Source: an uncultured Clostridia bacterium (GTDB lineage Bacteria > Bacillota > Clostridia > Peptostreptococcales > Anaerovoracaceae). Taken from it: a stretch of DNA of 64,000 bases. Location: positions 1 to 64,000 of the forward strand of contig CAKQQT010000009.1 in NCBI GenBank assembly GCA_934271235.1, given 5' to 3'. Made by a program: the position numbers and the translations under genes. This document shows, piece after piece, positions 9,085 through 17,554 of the stretch (the stretch's first letter is position 1; each line of letters begins with the position of its first letter). The notes beneath the pieces were generated by a model. It saw only the letters and a program-made list of their open reading frames with translations, searched no databases and had not been told where the DNA came from.

Positions 9085-9222
9085 TGATAAAAGCGTACAT
9101 GCAGCGAGCGCAAAATGTTTCCGCGCGGCTGTTCGCCATGCAGGGACGGTGCCGGTATTTTGCAGGGCGTTTTTATCCTGATCTGGGCAATATCGCGCTG
9201 CGATATCCCTACGCAATGATAA
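9085..9222 (+). repeat. Degenerate third copy of the hairpin-rich repeat
   Basis: The 3' end of this gap (about 9187-9222) carries CAATATCGC-GCT-GCGATATCCCTACGCAATGATAA, which matches the last dyad and tail of the two better copies (AAATATCGC...GATATTTCCTACATAATA). The upstream part matches only weakly (TTTTTATCC before the dyad). It sits between the SRP RNA and dnaX, directly before the dnaX ribosome site. Confidence 0.45.
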
Positions 9223-9237
9223 CAGAAAGGAACCGGT

Positions 9238-10929
9238 ATGTATACAGCCTTATATCGTTCCGAACGTCCGGAGGTGTTCGACGAGATCCTCGGGCAGGAA
9301 CACATCGTCAGAATCCTCAAACATCAGATCGCAAGCGGCGAGGTCAGCCACGCATATCTGTTCTGCGGCACACGCGGGACGGGTAAGACGACGACCGCGC
9401 GCATCCTTGCTAAGGGCGTCAACTGTCTGGACGAAGACCCACAGGGACGGCCGTGCGGCAAGTGCGCAAACTGCCGCGCGATCAGCGAGGGGACCTTTAT
9501 GGACGTGATCGAGATCGACGCGGCTTCCAACAACGGCGTCGAGAATATCCGCGAGCTGCGGGAGAGCGTCAAGTATCCTCCGGCAGTCGGCAGGAAAAAA
9601 GTCTATATCATCGACGAAGTGCATATGCTTTCGACCGGGGCGTTTAACGCACTGCTCAAGACATTGGAAGAACCGCCGGAAAATGTGATGTTCATTCTGG
9701 CGACCACTGAACCGCAGAAACTCCCGGCGACCATTCTTTCCCGGTGCCTGCGGCTTGACTTCAAACGTGTACCGCAAAAGCTGCTGATGGACGGCATGCG
9801 GCGGATCTGCGAGGATAAAGGCGTAACGCTGACCGACAGCGCGCTGAAACTGCTGGCAAACTGCGCGGACGGTTCCGTGCGGGACGGCCTGAGCGTGCTC
9901 GATCAGGTGCTGGCGTCCGGACAGAAACAGATCGACCGCAGCGATGTGCTGGAATACATCGGCGCGGCAGGCGAAGATTTTTTCCTCGAGCTGACCGATC
10001 TGGTATCCCTGCATAAGGTGCCGGAGGCTTTGCTGCTGCTCGATCAGGCGTTAGCGGACGGCAAGGATGTGCGCGGCCTGATGAAGGACTGGATGGCGCA
10101 TTACCGCAACCTGATGATCACCAAATTCATCCGCAATCCGGAAGACATGCTCAACATGGCGGCGGAGAACCTCGCGAGGATCGAGGAGCAGAGCCGGCAT
10201 ATCACGATGGATGAGATCCGAGATGCCGTCTTGCAGCTTTCCCGGACGATCAACGAGGCAAGATGGTCCACACAGCCGCGCATCCTATTGGAACTGGCGA
10301 TCATATCGATCTCTTCCGGCATGGCGGCGGAGACTGCGCAGCCGCAGACCACCCGCAGATCATCCGTCGGCAGCGGGACTTTTCGGACTGCCGGAAACGA
10401 CGGCGCAGGAGCCGCGGCGAACGGGAACAGAGCGGGAACGGCACCGTCCGCAGGCGGCAATGCCGAAACGACAATGACACAAGGCACCGGGCCTGTACAG
10501 CAAGAAGAACCGCGCAGCCCTGCGGGGACAGAGCCGGAAGCGGCGGAAACGCTTTCTTTTGAACCGACTGTCGAGAATGAAGCGCTCTGGCATGCGGTAT
10601 TTGAAGAGGGTGAGGACGGGGCCGGCAGCTTTAATCTGATCCGCAACGGCACCTTTTTGGCCAGAGTGGGCGAATCGGAGTTTGAAGTGGTCGCGCGGAC
10701 CGCATTTGCGAAACGCTTTGCGGAGCAGAAGCGGCAGCAGCTGGAAGCGATCATGGAGCATAAGCTCGGACGCAGCATGCGCATGCTATGCGTAGAGGAA
10801 AAAGAATATCAGCGCTTGAAAGCACAGAACGGCTCACAGGACGCAGCAGGCGGCGCGAGTGATCCGCAGAAGGAACAGCTGGCACAGATGGCGCGCGAGG
10901 CCCTCGGCATCGACATTGAAATCGAATAA
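9238..10929 (+). CDS. dnaX: DNA polymerase III subunit tau/gamma DnaX
   Basis: This 563-residue clamp-loader ATPase loads the beta clamp and couples the leading and lagging polymerases. Visible: N-terminal [18 protein letters not shown], Walker [12 protein letters not shown] (about residues 45-55), the zinc module C...[28 protein letters not shown], Walker [11 protein letters not shown], sensor ATTEPQKLP and the Arg finger region LSRCLRLDF. After domain III comes a low-complexity Thr/Gly/Ala/Glu-rich linker (about residues 370-440), then a C-terminal DUF-like domain unlike the E. coli tau tail. The start is fixed by GAAAGGA upstream. It begins an operon with ybaB and recR. Confidence 0.97.
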   Translation: MYTALYRSERPEVFDEILGQEHIVRILKHQIASGEVSHAYLFCGTRGTGKTTTARILAKGVNCLDEDPQGRPCGKCANCRAISEGTFMDVIEIDAASNNGVENIRELRESVKYPPAVGRKKVYIIDEVHMLSTGAFNALLKTLEEPPENVMFILATTEPQKLPATILSRCLRLDFKRVPQKLLMDGMRRICEDKGVTLTDSALKLLANCADGSVRDGLSVLDQVLASGQKQIDRSDVLEYIGAAGEDFFLELTDLVSLHKVPEALLLLDQALADGKDVRGLMKDWMAHYRNLMITKFIRNPEDMLNMAAENLARIEEQSRHITMDEIRDAVLQLSRTINEARWSTQPRILLELAIISISSGMAAETAQPQTTRRSSVGSGTFRTAGNDGAGAAANGNRAGTAPSAGGNAETTMTQGTGPVQQEEPRSPAGTEPEAAETLSFEPTVENEALWHAVFEEGEDGAGSFNLIRNGTFLARVGESEFEVVARTAFAKRFAEQKRQQLEAIMEHKLGRSMRMLCVEEKEYQRLKAQNGSQDAAGGASDPQKEQLAQMAREALGIDIEIE

Positions 10930-10969
10930 ACCGTACGAATATACGAAAGAATACAAGGAGGAAACCAGA

Positions 10970-11332
10970 ATGGGAAAAGGAATGAGAGCAGGTAAAAAGC
11001 CATCGAAAGCGTCCGGCATGGGCGGCGGCAGCATGCAGAAACAGTTGCAGCAGATGCAGGCGATGCAGAGACAGATGGAAGCTCTGCAGGCTGAGATTGA
11101 GGAAAAAGAAGTACAGACTACCGCAGGCGGCGGCGCTGTCAGCGTAACGGTCAACGGCAAGAAGGAGATCGTCAAATTGGAGATCAAGCCGGAAGTGGTA
11201 GATCCGGACGATGTCGAAATGCTGCAGGATCTGATCCTGGTCGCAGTCAACGAAGGCCTGCGTCAGATCGATGAGATCTCCAACAGCGAAATGAGCAAAT
11301 TGACAGGCGGACTGGGCATTCCGGGCCTGTAA
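10970..11332 (+). CDS. ybaB: YbaB/EbfC family nucleoid-associated protein
   Basis: A 120-residue DNA-binding protein that forms dimers and binds the nucleoid; the gene is almost always between dnaX and recR. The N-terminus is a basic, Gly/Met-rich tail, followed by a long Gln/Met-rich helix ([20 protein letters not shown]) and the conserved beta-sheet segment [31 protein letters not shown] (family signature). AAGGAGG lies just before the chosen ATG at 10970; an upstream in-frame ATG at 10859 lies inside dnaX and has no ribosome site. It starts 41 bases after dnaX and ends four bases before recR. Confidence 0.95.
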   Translation: MGKGMRAGKKPSKASGMGGGSMQKQLQQMQAMQRQMEALQAEIEEKEVQTTAGGGAVSVTVNGKKEIVKLEIKPEVVDPDDVEMLQDLILVAVNEGLRQIDEISNSEMSKLTGGLGIPGL

Positions 11333-11336
11333 AACG

Positions 11337-11936
11337 ATGCAGCAGTATCCGAAACCACTTGCCCGGCTGATCAACGAGCTGTCAAAACTGCCGGGTATCG
11401 GCTCCAAAACCGCGCAGCGGCTGGCGTTTCATATTCTTTCCTTAGAAGAAAAAGAAGCTCGGCAGCTGGCGGACGCGATCACGACAGCCAAACAAGAATT
11501 AAAATACTGTTCGGTCTGCGGCAATCTGACCGATGAAGACCCTTGCGCGATCTGCAGCGATCCCGCTCGCAGGACCGATACCATCTGCGTGGTCGAAAGC
11601 CCGCGTGACGTCATGGCCATGGAACGCATCCGGGAGTACCACGGACTTTACCATGTCCTGCACGGCGTCATTTCGCCGATGGAGGGTATCGGACCGGCCG
11701 ATATCAATCTGCAGTCCTTGATCGTCCGGCTGCAGAGCAGCGATGTCAAGGAACTGATCATCGCCACCAATCCGAACATCGAGGGCGAAGCGACGGCCAT
11801 GTATATCGCCAGACTGATCAAACCGGCCGGCATCAAGGTCAGCCGCATCGCGCACGGCATCCCGGTCGGCGGCGATCTGGAATATGCGGACGAAGTGACG
11901 CTGCTCAAGGCCATGGAGGGCCGGCGGGAACTTTAG
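11337..11936 (+). CDS. recR: Recombination protein RecR
   Basis: This 199-residue protein works with RecO (and RecF) to load RecA at gaps during homologous recombination. Motifs: N-terminal helix-hairpin-helix [19 protein letters not shown], zinc finger C-x2-C...C-x2-C ([16 protein letters not shown], about residues 57-72) and a Toprim domain with [14 protein letters not shown] and the [17 protein letters not shown] segment. Length and motif spacing are normal. It starts four bases after the ybaB stop with no strong ribosome site of its own, so translation is probably coupled to ybaB. Confidence 0.97.
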   Translation: MQQYPKPLARLINELSKLPGIGSKTAQRLAFHILSLEEKEARQLADAITTAKQELKYCSVCGNLTDEDPCAICSDPARRTDTICVVESPRDVMAMERIREYHGLYHVLHGVISPMEGIGPADINLQSLIVRLQSSDVKELIIATNPNIEGEATAMYIARLIKPAGIKVSRIAHGIPVGGDLEYADEVTLLKAMEGRREL

Positions 11937-11957
11937 CCCGCAGGAACCTGCGCCGGA

Positions 11958-12176
11958 TCAGATGGAAAGATTGCGCTCCTTGGCGAGCTTTAAAAGATAC
12001 GAGTACTTGGTACGCGCAGCCAGCACATAATAGGAAGCGTAGTCGATGGCGGCGTTGTCCGTCAGCTCATTGAAGACAGAAACTGCCTGATCCAGTTCGG
12101 AGCGGGCGGTTTTTATTGATTTGTAAAGCATTTCATCTTCCGAGCATGCAGGGGGCATTTGCTTAAATTTCATCAT
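11958..12176 (-). CDS. DUF2508 (YaaL-like) family protein
   Basis: A 72-residue helical protein with the pattern of the DUF2508/YaaL family: AR.ELDQAVSVFNELTDNAAIDYASYYVLAARTKYSYLLKLAKER, i.e. an N-terminal helix with a phenylalanine and a C-terminal helix with Lys-Tyr-x-Tyr-Leu-Leu. The function is unknown. In Bacillus the homologue lies between recR and bofA in the same direction; here it lies at the same place but is inverted, transcribed toward recR. The start is supported by AAAGGTG upstream (on the minus strand). Assignment rests on this pattern and on position. Confidence 0.7.
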   Translation of the reverse strand: MMKFKQMPPACSEDEMLYKSIKTARSELDQAVSVFNELTDNAAIDYASYYVLAARTKYSYLLKLAKERNLSI

Positions 12177-12348
12177 GTTTCACACCTTTCAGGGTTGTTT
12201 AACAGTATTATGGGATGATTTATTCTATTTTATTCCAAGTACGCATAATTTATACGGGAGAAAATCCGCGCGGTCCGGACTTTAGCAGGTGTGCGCGGGG
12301 ATAAGCAAGGAAGCTGCAGAGAATGAATGAGAAGAAAGGGGAAAAAAT

Positions 12349-12612
12349 ATGGGAGTACAATTAAGTGTTTTTTTGACGTATGCAGGCGCGGTCGTTTTGA
12401 TCTTTCTGATCGGCAAGATTTTTCTGTGGCCGCTGAAAATGATCTTAAAACTCGTGTTGAACAGCCTTGCGGGCGGTCTGGTGATCCTGCTGATCAACGC
12501 AGTCGGGGCAGCCTTTGGGCTGATGATCCCGCTGAATTTTTTGAACGCGGTGATCGTCGGCGTCCTGGGGCTGCCGGGGGCCGTGCTGCTGCTGATCCTG
12601 CTCTGCCTGTGA
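12349..12612 (+). CDS. BofA-like membrane protein (pro-sigmaK processing inhibitor family)
   Basis: An 87-residue hydrophobic protein with two or three membrane segments. The C-terminal half (LAGGLVILLINAVGAAFGLMIPLNFLNAVIVGVLGLPGAVLLL) matches the BofA signature: a conserved Asn in 'LLINAVG', the 'IPLN' turn and the 'GVLGLPGA' glycine/proline motif. In Bacillus, BofA holds the SpoIVFB protease inactive during sporulation. Position after recR and the DUF2508 gene agrees with the classical order. Many non-sporulating clostridia keep such a gene, so this does not prove sporulation. Confidence 0.85.
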   Translation: MGVQLSVFLTYAGAVVLIFLIGKIFLWPLKMILKLVLNSLAGGLVILLINAVGAAFGLMIPLNFLNAVIVGVLGLPGAVLLLILLCL

Positions 12613-12976
12613 AGCTTGACGGAACTGCTGGGATGCAGGAAAAGTCTTGCTGCATAACATTAGATCCAAATCGCGGTTTGAGTCGAAAAAAAGCATCAAG
12701 CAGCCGAAAAACAGAGAGAAGTCAGTTGGCAAGGTCGAAGATGACTGCGCGAAAAAAATCGAAAACGCACGAAGAATGTCGAAGTTTGTAGAAAAAAGAG
12801 GAATAAAGCAGACAAACAAAGTCACTGATAGGACAAAGCCGAGGTCGAGAGGACTTCGGCATGCTTTTTTTGACCGAAATCGCAAAAAGATAGCAGTCTT
12901 ATGCAGCAAAAGTTTTTTCATGACTTTTTGCTTGAAGAAAGAATGTGGCTGCACGGCGAAAAACATAACTTATGAA
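12613..12976. other. Intergenic region downstream of the BofA-like gene
   Basis: No supportable gene. The gap holds A-rich runs with TCGAAAACGCACGAAGAATGTCGA near 12757-12783 (a motif resembling one inside the MITE-like element at about 41030), the terminator at 12838, and ends at the second copy of the hairpin-rich repeat. Confidence 0.35.
12838..12871 (+). terminator. Rho-independent terminator after the BofA-like gene
   Basis: GCCGAGGTC - GAGAG - GACTTCGGC forms a nine-base stem with one mismatch, followed by ATGC and a run of seven T residues. It is the first intrinsic terminator on the plus strand after recR/BofA. Confidence 0.7.
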
Positions 12977-13105
12977 GGACAAAAGTGTGCATAACGAAAT
13001 ACAGATTTCCATGCACACATGCCGCTCACGCATGAGCGATGCTCCGCAAGGTGATTTTGTCGTTATTCCGGAAATATCGCATAGAGCGATATTTCCTACA
13101 TAATA
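12977..13105 (+). repeat. Hairpin-rich intergenic repeat, copy 2
   Basis: This 129-bp block matches 6376-6503 along its whole length. The dyads are kept although the sequence differs: GTGTGCAT/ATGCACAC (compensating changes relative to copy 1), CGCTCA/TGAGCG and AAATATCGC/GCGATATTT with a longer loop. Such covariation suggests the folded form matters. It lies between the BofA-like gene and the convergent end of the NSS transporter. Confidence 0.8.
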
Positions 13106-13111
13106 AGAAGA

Positions 13112-13160
13112 GGGCGCCGTATCGGCGCCCTCGCTGTGTGAGGGGGCTGCTTGGCAGCCC
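13112..13160 (-). terminator. Double hairpin terminator region of the NSS transporter
   Basis: Two perfect stems, GGGCGCC/GGCGCCC (13112-13130) and GGGCTGC/GCAGCCC (13144-13160), lie just beyond the stop codon of the minus-strand transporter. Read on the minus strand the outer stem is followed by TCTTCTTATT, a moderate U-rich tail. Confidence 0.55.
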
Positions 13161-13196
13161 TTGTTTCTTTTGGTATGTTTTGGTATGATCTTCGGT

Positions 13197-14765
13197 CTAC
13201 TTCTGATCTGCTTTGTTTGCGATGCCTCCGAAGGCCGCGACGATCCAGAAGAGGAGAAGGAGAACGGCTGCGATGATGTAGCCGATCCACTCGGAAGTCA
13301 GGGTACCGATCGTGGCCTGTTTGAAGAACTCGGAGATGGAACCCGCGAAGATCAGAGCCATGGCGATCGGCGTGATGAAGCGGACACAGATCGTATAGAA
13401 CGCGTCAAAAGCGGCGCTCTTCTTGCTGCCGGTATCGATCTCGTCCAGGATCGGGTGCACGCGCAGTTCCCAGCCGACCATCAGTGCCATCAGCATTGCG
13501 CCGAGCGGCATCGCGATGCCCTCAGACCAGCAGTCCATGAAGTCCAGGAAGCAGTCGTTCCATCCGTCGGTCCCCCAGAATTTGAAGACACCGGAAGCAC
13601 CCAGACCGTCAACAGCCACCAGAAGCGCTTCCACAGCGATGGCAGCACAGATCCAGCGGACGATCCGCGGACGATCTGCCGTTTTGCCTTTTCTTGCGGC
13701 ATTGTCCGTAAAGAACGCCGTGATAACTTCGATCAGCGAGATCGCGGAAGAGATCGCAGCGATCAGCACCAGCAGATAGAAGATGATGCCGAACAGCGGA
13801 CCGATGTTGCCCATTTCCGCGAAAACATCCTGTAAGGTTACGAATAACAGCTTCGGACCGCTCAGAGAGATCTGATCATAAGGAGTCCCGTTGGCGATCC
13901 CGTTGGCAACAGCTGCCGGAATAACGGCAAGACCGGCCATCAGCGCGATGGTCGTATCGGCGACTACGATCACCAGAGAATTTTTCTTGAGATTTTCCTG
14001 CTTGCCGAGATAAGAGCCGTAAGTGATCATCGCGCCCATCGCCAGAGAAAGCGAGAAGAACATCTGACCGCCGGCCGTCGCCACGACGTTCAGCAGGGAC
14101 GGAGCCTCTTCAATGAAGCCGGCTTCCACGGCGTAGCCCGGTTTGAACATGAACTTCAGACCCTCTTCGGCGCACGGAAGCGTCAGAGCGCGGATGATGA
14201 CGATCACCAGCATCACGAACAGGGCCGGCATACCGATCTTGTTGAACTGTTCGATACCGTCGGAAACATCACCCTTGTTGATCAGGTAGCAGATGAGCAG
14301 GAATAATAAGGTAAAGATCGCACAGCCGAACGGATTGGTGAGCATTGCGCCGAATGTCGCGCCGCCCTCCAGATTGATCTCGAACAGGTTCTGCAGACCG
14401 AAACTGAGTTCCGCCAGGTTCAGGGACAGATACTGCATGCAGTAGCCGCCGAGTACCGTGTAGAAACTCATGATCAGGAACGGAGCAAGTACAGCCAGCC
14501 AACCGATCCACTTAAATTTTTTCGAGATCGCGTGATAAGCGCCGACTGCGCCCAGCCGGGTCTTACGGCCGAGCGCCAGTTCGGAAGCCATGATCACAAA
14601 GCCTACGAAAACTGCCAGAAGCAGATAAACGATCAAAAATGCGAAGCCGCCGGAACGTCCCATCTTGTAGGGAAACCCCCAAATGTTTCCCAAACCTACC
14701 GCGGAACCGATAGCAGCCATCAGGAAGCCGAGATTGCTTCCCCAGGAACTACGATTGTTTTCCAT
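13197..14765 (-). CDS. Sodium-dependent transporter of the NSS (SNF) family
   Basis: A 522-residue membrane protein with about 12 segments that couples uptake of an amino acid or amine to Na+. The N-terminus has the family signature: SSWGSNLGFLMAAIGSAVGLGNIWGFPYKMGRSGGFAFLIVY, covering TM1 with its unwound Gly-containing Na+/substrate site. TM6-8 features (FFSLSLAMGAMITYGSYL) are also visible. The start has GGGAGGA upstream on the minus strand. It is divergent from the YfcC carrier gene at 15128. Substrate is not predictable from sequence; bacterial members often take up Trp, Tyr, Leu or Met. Confidence 0.92.
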   Translation of the reverse strand: MENNRSSWGSNLGFLMAAIGSAVGLGNIWGFPYKMGRSGGFAFLIVYLLLAVFVGFVIMASELALGRKTRLGAVGAYHAISKKFKWIGWLAVLAPFLIMSFYTVLGGYCMQYLSLNLAELSFGLQNLFEINLEGGATFGAMLTNPFGCAIFTLLFLLICYLINKGDVSDGIEQFNKIGMPALFVMLVIVIIRALTLPCAEEGLKFMFKPGYAVEAGFIEEAPSLLNVVATAGGQMFFSLSLAMGAMITYGSYLGKQENLKKNSLVIVVADTTIALMAGLAVIPAAVANGIANGTPYDQISLSGPKLLFVTLQDVFAEMGNIGPLFGIIFYLLVLIAAISSAISLIEVITAFFTDNAARKGKTADRPRIVRWICAAIAVEALLVAVDGLGASGVFKFWGTDGWNDCFLDFMDCWSEGIAMPLGAMLMALMVGWELRVHPILDEIDTGSKKSAAFDAFYTICVRFITPIAMALIFAGSISEFFKQATIGTLTSEWIGYIIAAVLLLLFWIVAAFGGIANKADQK

Positions 14766-15127
14766 AATAAAGTTTTCCTCCCAAAATTAAGTAAATAAAA
14801 CAAATAACAGGGTTAATTCTAACAAATTGTGAGAATTTTGTCAATCAGAATAAAATGAATATATAAAATTTGTGCAAAGCAACAAAAAATGAGCAGGAAA
14901 AGAACCGAATTTCGGCGACAACGACAAGAAACTCCGGCTTTTTGGCGGAATTTCAGGGTTTTTAATAGACCGGTAAAAAATTTCCTGCTGAAAAATATTC
15001 AGAAACTGTTCACAAATCGCTAAGAATATGTTAAGATATGTCCGTGCGAAATTTGCCGGTTCCTTCTTCCACTCGGACTCCGGCACAGATTTCCACATCC
15101 ATATAATATAATAAGGAGGCATATTTT
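14766..15127. other. Intergenic region between divergent transporter genes
   Basis: An A+T-rich 362-base gap carrying promoters for both directions. On the plus strand TTCACA (15009-15014) and TAAGAT (15032-15037), 17 bases apart, give a good candidate promoter for the YfcC-type gene, with a leader of about 85 bases ending in AAGGAGG. No coding sequence is apparent. Confidence 0.45.
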
Positions 15128-16531
15128 ATGGAAAAGAAAAAATTTGTTGTACCGCACGTGTACATCCTTTTACTCGCACTTATTTTGATTTTTAGTATTT
15201 TGAGCTATGTTATTCCGGCAAACGTATACGATTATCATGATGTGATCGTCAATCCGGAAACCGGGCAGACCAGAAGCGTTGTTGACCCGGAAACCTATCA
15301 TGCAGTAGACCCGACGCCGGTCAGCCTGATGCAGTTCCTGACAGCAGTGCCGCGCGGCATGCAGGAATCCGCACAGATCATTTTCTTCATCTTCATCGTG
15401 GGCGGCGCTATGGCGGTCCTGCAGGAGACGAGAGCGATCGAAGCCGGTATGGGCAGAATGATCAAGGCAATGAAGAGCAAGACCTTGTTCCTGATCCCGA
15501 TCGTAATGTTCCTGTTCTCCCTCTGCGGTTCTGTATTCGGCATGGCAGAGGAAACCATTCCGTTCATCCCGATCTTTGTATCGTTGATGATCGCGGCCGG
15601 ATATGACAGCATCACCGGCGTGGCAGTCGTACTCTGCGGCGCAGCTTCGGGCTTTGCAGGCGCTTTCATCAACCCGTTCACGATCCAGGTCGCACAGGGC
15701 ATTTCCCAGCTGCCGCTGTTGTCCGGCATGACATTCCGTATCGTGATGTACGCTTGCTTGGTACTTCTCACCGTGATCATGGTCATGCGGTATGCGGCAA
15801 AAGTAAAGAAAAATCCGCATCTTTCCCCGATGTATGAATTCGATAAGACCAGAGAAGACGTCGCGAATCTGGATTCTCTTCCGGCTTTTGGCGGCAGAGA
15901 AAAAGCGATCCTGATCGTTTTCCTGGCAGCGATTATCCTGCTGATCTACGGCGTTATCCAAAACGGCTGGTATATGGATGAGATCGCGGCGTTATTCCTG
16001 GGTATGTCCATGATCGTAGCCGCGATCGGCAGACTCGGCATCAACGGCTACGCGAACGCTTTGGCCAAAGGTATGGCGGACATCGCCGGCGGCGCATTGG
16101 TTGTAGGTTTTGCAAGAGGTATCCTGGTCGTCATGAACGATGCGAATATCCTGCACACGATCCTGCACGGCGCGGCAGGCTTACTGCAGGGACTTCCGGC
16201 TATGGTATCCGCGGTCGGCATGTACATCTTCCAGTGCCTGCTCAACTTCATCGTTCCGTCCGGTTCCGGACAGGCAGCGGTTTCCATGCCGATCATGGCT
16301 CCGCTGGCTGACCTGGTAGACGTGACCAGACAGACCGCTTGTATCGCCTTCCAGTTAGGCGACGGTATTTCCAACATCTTCACGCCGACCTCCGGTTACT
16401 TCATGGCCGGCCTGGCACTGGCAAAAGTGCCTTGGTCCAAGTGGGCAAAATGGATCCTGCCGCTCATCGGACTGCAGTATCTGCTTGGCTTGATCTTTGT
16501 TATGGTCGCGCAGGGCATCGGATTGCAGTAA
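15128..16531 (+). CDS. YfcC family carrier (C4-dicarboxylate/peptide-type ion transporter superfamily)
   Basis: A 467-residue membrane protein with about 11-12 segments. Family features: N-terminal PHVYILLLALILIFSILSYVIPANVYD, a periplasmic-type loop rich in Asp/Pro, GMAEETIPFIPI in the first half and the conserved SGSGQAAVSMPIMAPLADL in the second, both typical of YfcC/DcuC-like carriers. Substrates of this family are largely unproven (short peptides, amino acids or C4 acids are proposed). AAGGAGG lies before the start. It is followed at 33 bases by a small membrane protein, probably in the same operon. A paralogue lies at 20946. Confidence 0.88.
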   Translation: MEKKKFVVPHVYILLLALILIFSILSYVIPANVYDYHDVIVNPETGQTRSVVDPETYHAVDPTPVSLMQFLTAVPRGMQESAQIIFFIFIVGGAMAVLQETRAIEAGMGRMIKAMKSKTLFLIPIVMFLFSLCGSVFGMAEETIPFIPIFVSLMIAAGYDSITGVAVVLCGAASGFAGAFINPFTIQVAQGISQLPLLSGMTFRIVMYACLVLLTVIMVMRYAAKVKKNPHLSPMYEFDKTREDVANLDSLPAFGGREKAILIVFLAAIILLIYGVIQNGWYMDEIAALFLGMSMIVAAIGRLGINGYANALAKGMADIAGGALVVGFARGILVVMNDANILHTILHGAAGLLQGLPAMVSAVGMYIFQCLLNFIVPSGSGQAAVSMPIMAPLADLVDVTRQTACIAFQLGDGISNIFTPTSGYFMAGLALAKVPWSKWAKWILPLIGLQYLLGLIFVMVAQGIGLQ

Positions 16532-16563
16532 AGTAAGGAAAGAGAAAAGTCAAAGGAGAAACC

Positions 16564-16818
16564 ATGCAGCTGTTTTTTATGCTTTTACCGATCGTCGCAT
16601 CGATCATCATTTTACTCTATGCACTGAAGAAGGGGTTTGATAAGACCGCGTTCTTCCTGTCCGCAGCCATTGCGATGGTGATCGCCATGTTCATGATGAA
16701 GAACAATGCGACCTGGTATGGAATTCTGTTGGCATTGACCGTTCCTCTGGCGGTCTCTTACCTGATCATCTGCCTGTTCCTGTCCTTGCGGGAAGACCGA
16801 GCAATGAAACGCAAATAG
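16564..16818 (+). CDS. Small membrane protein of unknown function
   Basis: An 84-residue protein with about three hydrophobic segments (LFFMLLPIVASIIILLYAL, TAFFLSAAIAMVIAMFMM and a third at residues 55-75) and a basic C-terminus (AMKRK). AAAGGAG precedes the start. It is the second gene of the operon begun by the YfcC carrier and ends before a strong terminator, so it may be a small partner subunit; this is inferred from position only. Confidence 0.7.
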   Translation: MQLFFMLLPIVASIIILLYALKKGFDKTAFFLSAAIAMVIAMFMMKNNATWYGILLALTVPLAVSYLIICLFLSLREDRAMKRK

Positions 16819-16840
16819 AAGAAACAGAGTGGAAAATAAG

Positions 16841-16889
16841 AGAGAAACCCTTGACTGCCTTGGCGCGGGAAACGGTTTCTCTTTTTTTT
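16841..16889 (+). terminator. Rho-independent terminator of the YfcC operon
   Basis: AGAGAAACC at 16841-16849 pairs with GGTTTCTCT at 16874-16882, followed directly by at least seven T residues. It separates the carrier operon from the YbaK-like gene. Confidence 0.8.
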
Positions 16890-16993
16890 CCTGTTTCGAC
16901 GCTTTTTCCCGCTTTTTCCGGGCCGATTTCTTGACGCGCGCCGCATTCCGGCGTATAATTTAAGTTCAGCATACGTAACAGGAGGGCATAAAA

Positions 16994-17482
16994 ATGGCAA
17001 TTGAAAAGGTAAGAGATTATTTCAGACAGTTCGGTATGGAAGATAAGATCATGGAATTCGATGTCTCCAGCGCGACCGTGGATCTGGCGGCGATCGCCGT
17101 CGGCGTAGAAGGGGCAAGGATCTGCAAGACGCTGTCGTTTAAGGACGGCGAGGACGGCTGTATTTTGATCCAAACGGCCGGTGATACCAAGATCGACAAT
17201 CGAAAATTCAAGGATACCTTTGGGTTTAAGGCAAAAATGCTGACGCCCGACGAAGTGATCGCGTTTACCGGCCATGCGGTCGGCGGTGTCTGCGCGTTCG
17301 GCATCGAAAACCCGAATGTAAAGATCTACTGCGACGAGTCCATGAAACGCTTCGAAACGGTTTTCCCGGCTTGCGGCAGTGACAACAGCGCCATCGAACT
17401 GACCTGTGACGAACTTTATCAATATTCCAAGGCGATCGGCTGGATCGACGTCTGCAAACTTCCGCAGCCGCAGGAAGCCTAG
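16994..17482 (+). CDS. YbaK/ProXp-type aminoacyl-tRNA deacylase
   Basis: A 162-residue protein of the YbaK/prolyl-tRNA editing superfamily, which hydrolyses mischarged tRNA in trans. Visible features are VGVEGARICKTLSFK (with the conserved catalytic-type Lys strand), the DTKIDNRKFKDTFGFKAKMLTPDEVIAFTGHAVGGVCAFG core (the G-H-x-V/I-G-G-V-C/S-P/A-F-G motif) and KIYCDESMKRFETVFPACGSDNSAIEL, all standard for the family. AGGAGG precedes the start. Its exact tRNA substrate (Cys-tRNAPro, Ala-tRNAPro or other) cannot be told from sequence. Confidence 0.9.
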   Translation: MAIEKVRDYFRQFGMEDKIMEFDVSSATVDLAAIAVGVEGARICKTLSFKDGEDGCILIQTAGDTKIDNRKFKDTFGFKAKMLTPDEVIAFTGHAVGGVCAFGIENPNVKIYCDESMKRFETVFPACGSDNSAIELTCDELYQYSKAIGWIDVCKLPQPQEA

Positions 17483-17554
17483 CCGAAACAGAACCAAAAT
17501 AAAAAAGAAGAAAGAAGATCAGAAATAAATACAGGATCCAGGGGGGGAATGAGC

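Noticed and set aside
12647..12994. 115-codon plus-strand frame ending in copy 2 of the repeat
   Set aside because: Lys/Arg-rich low-quality protein with no ribosome site; it runs across a terminator and into repeat sequence.
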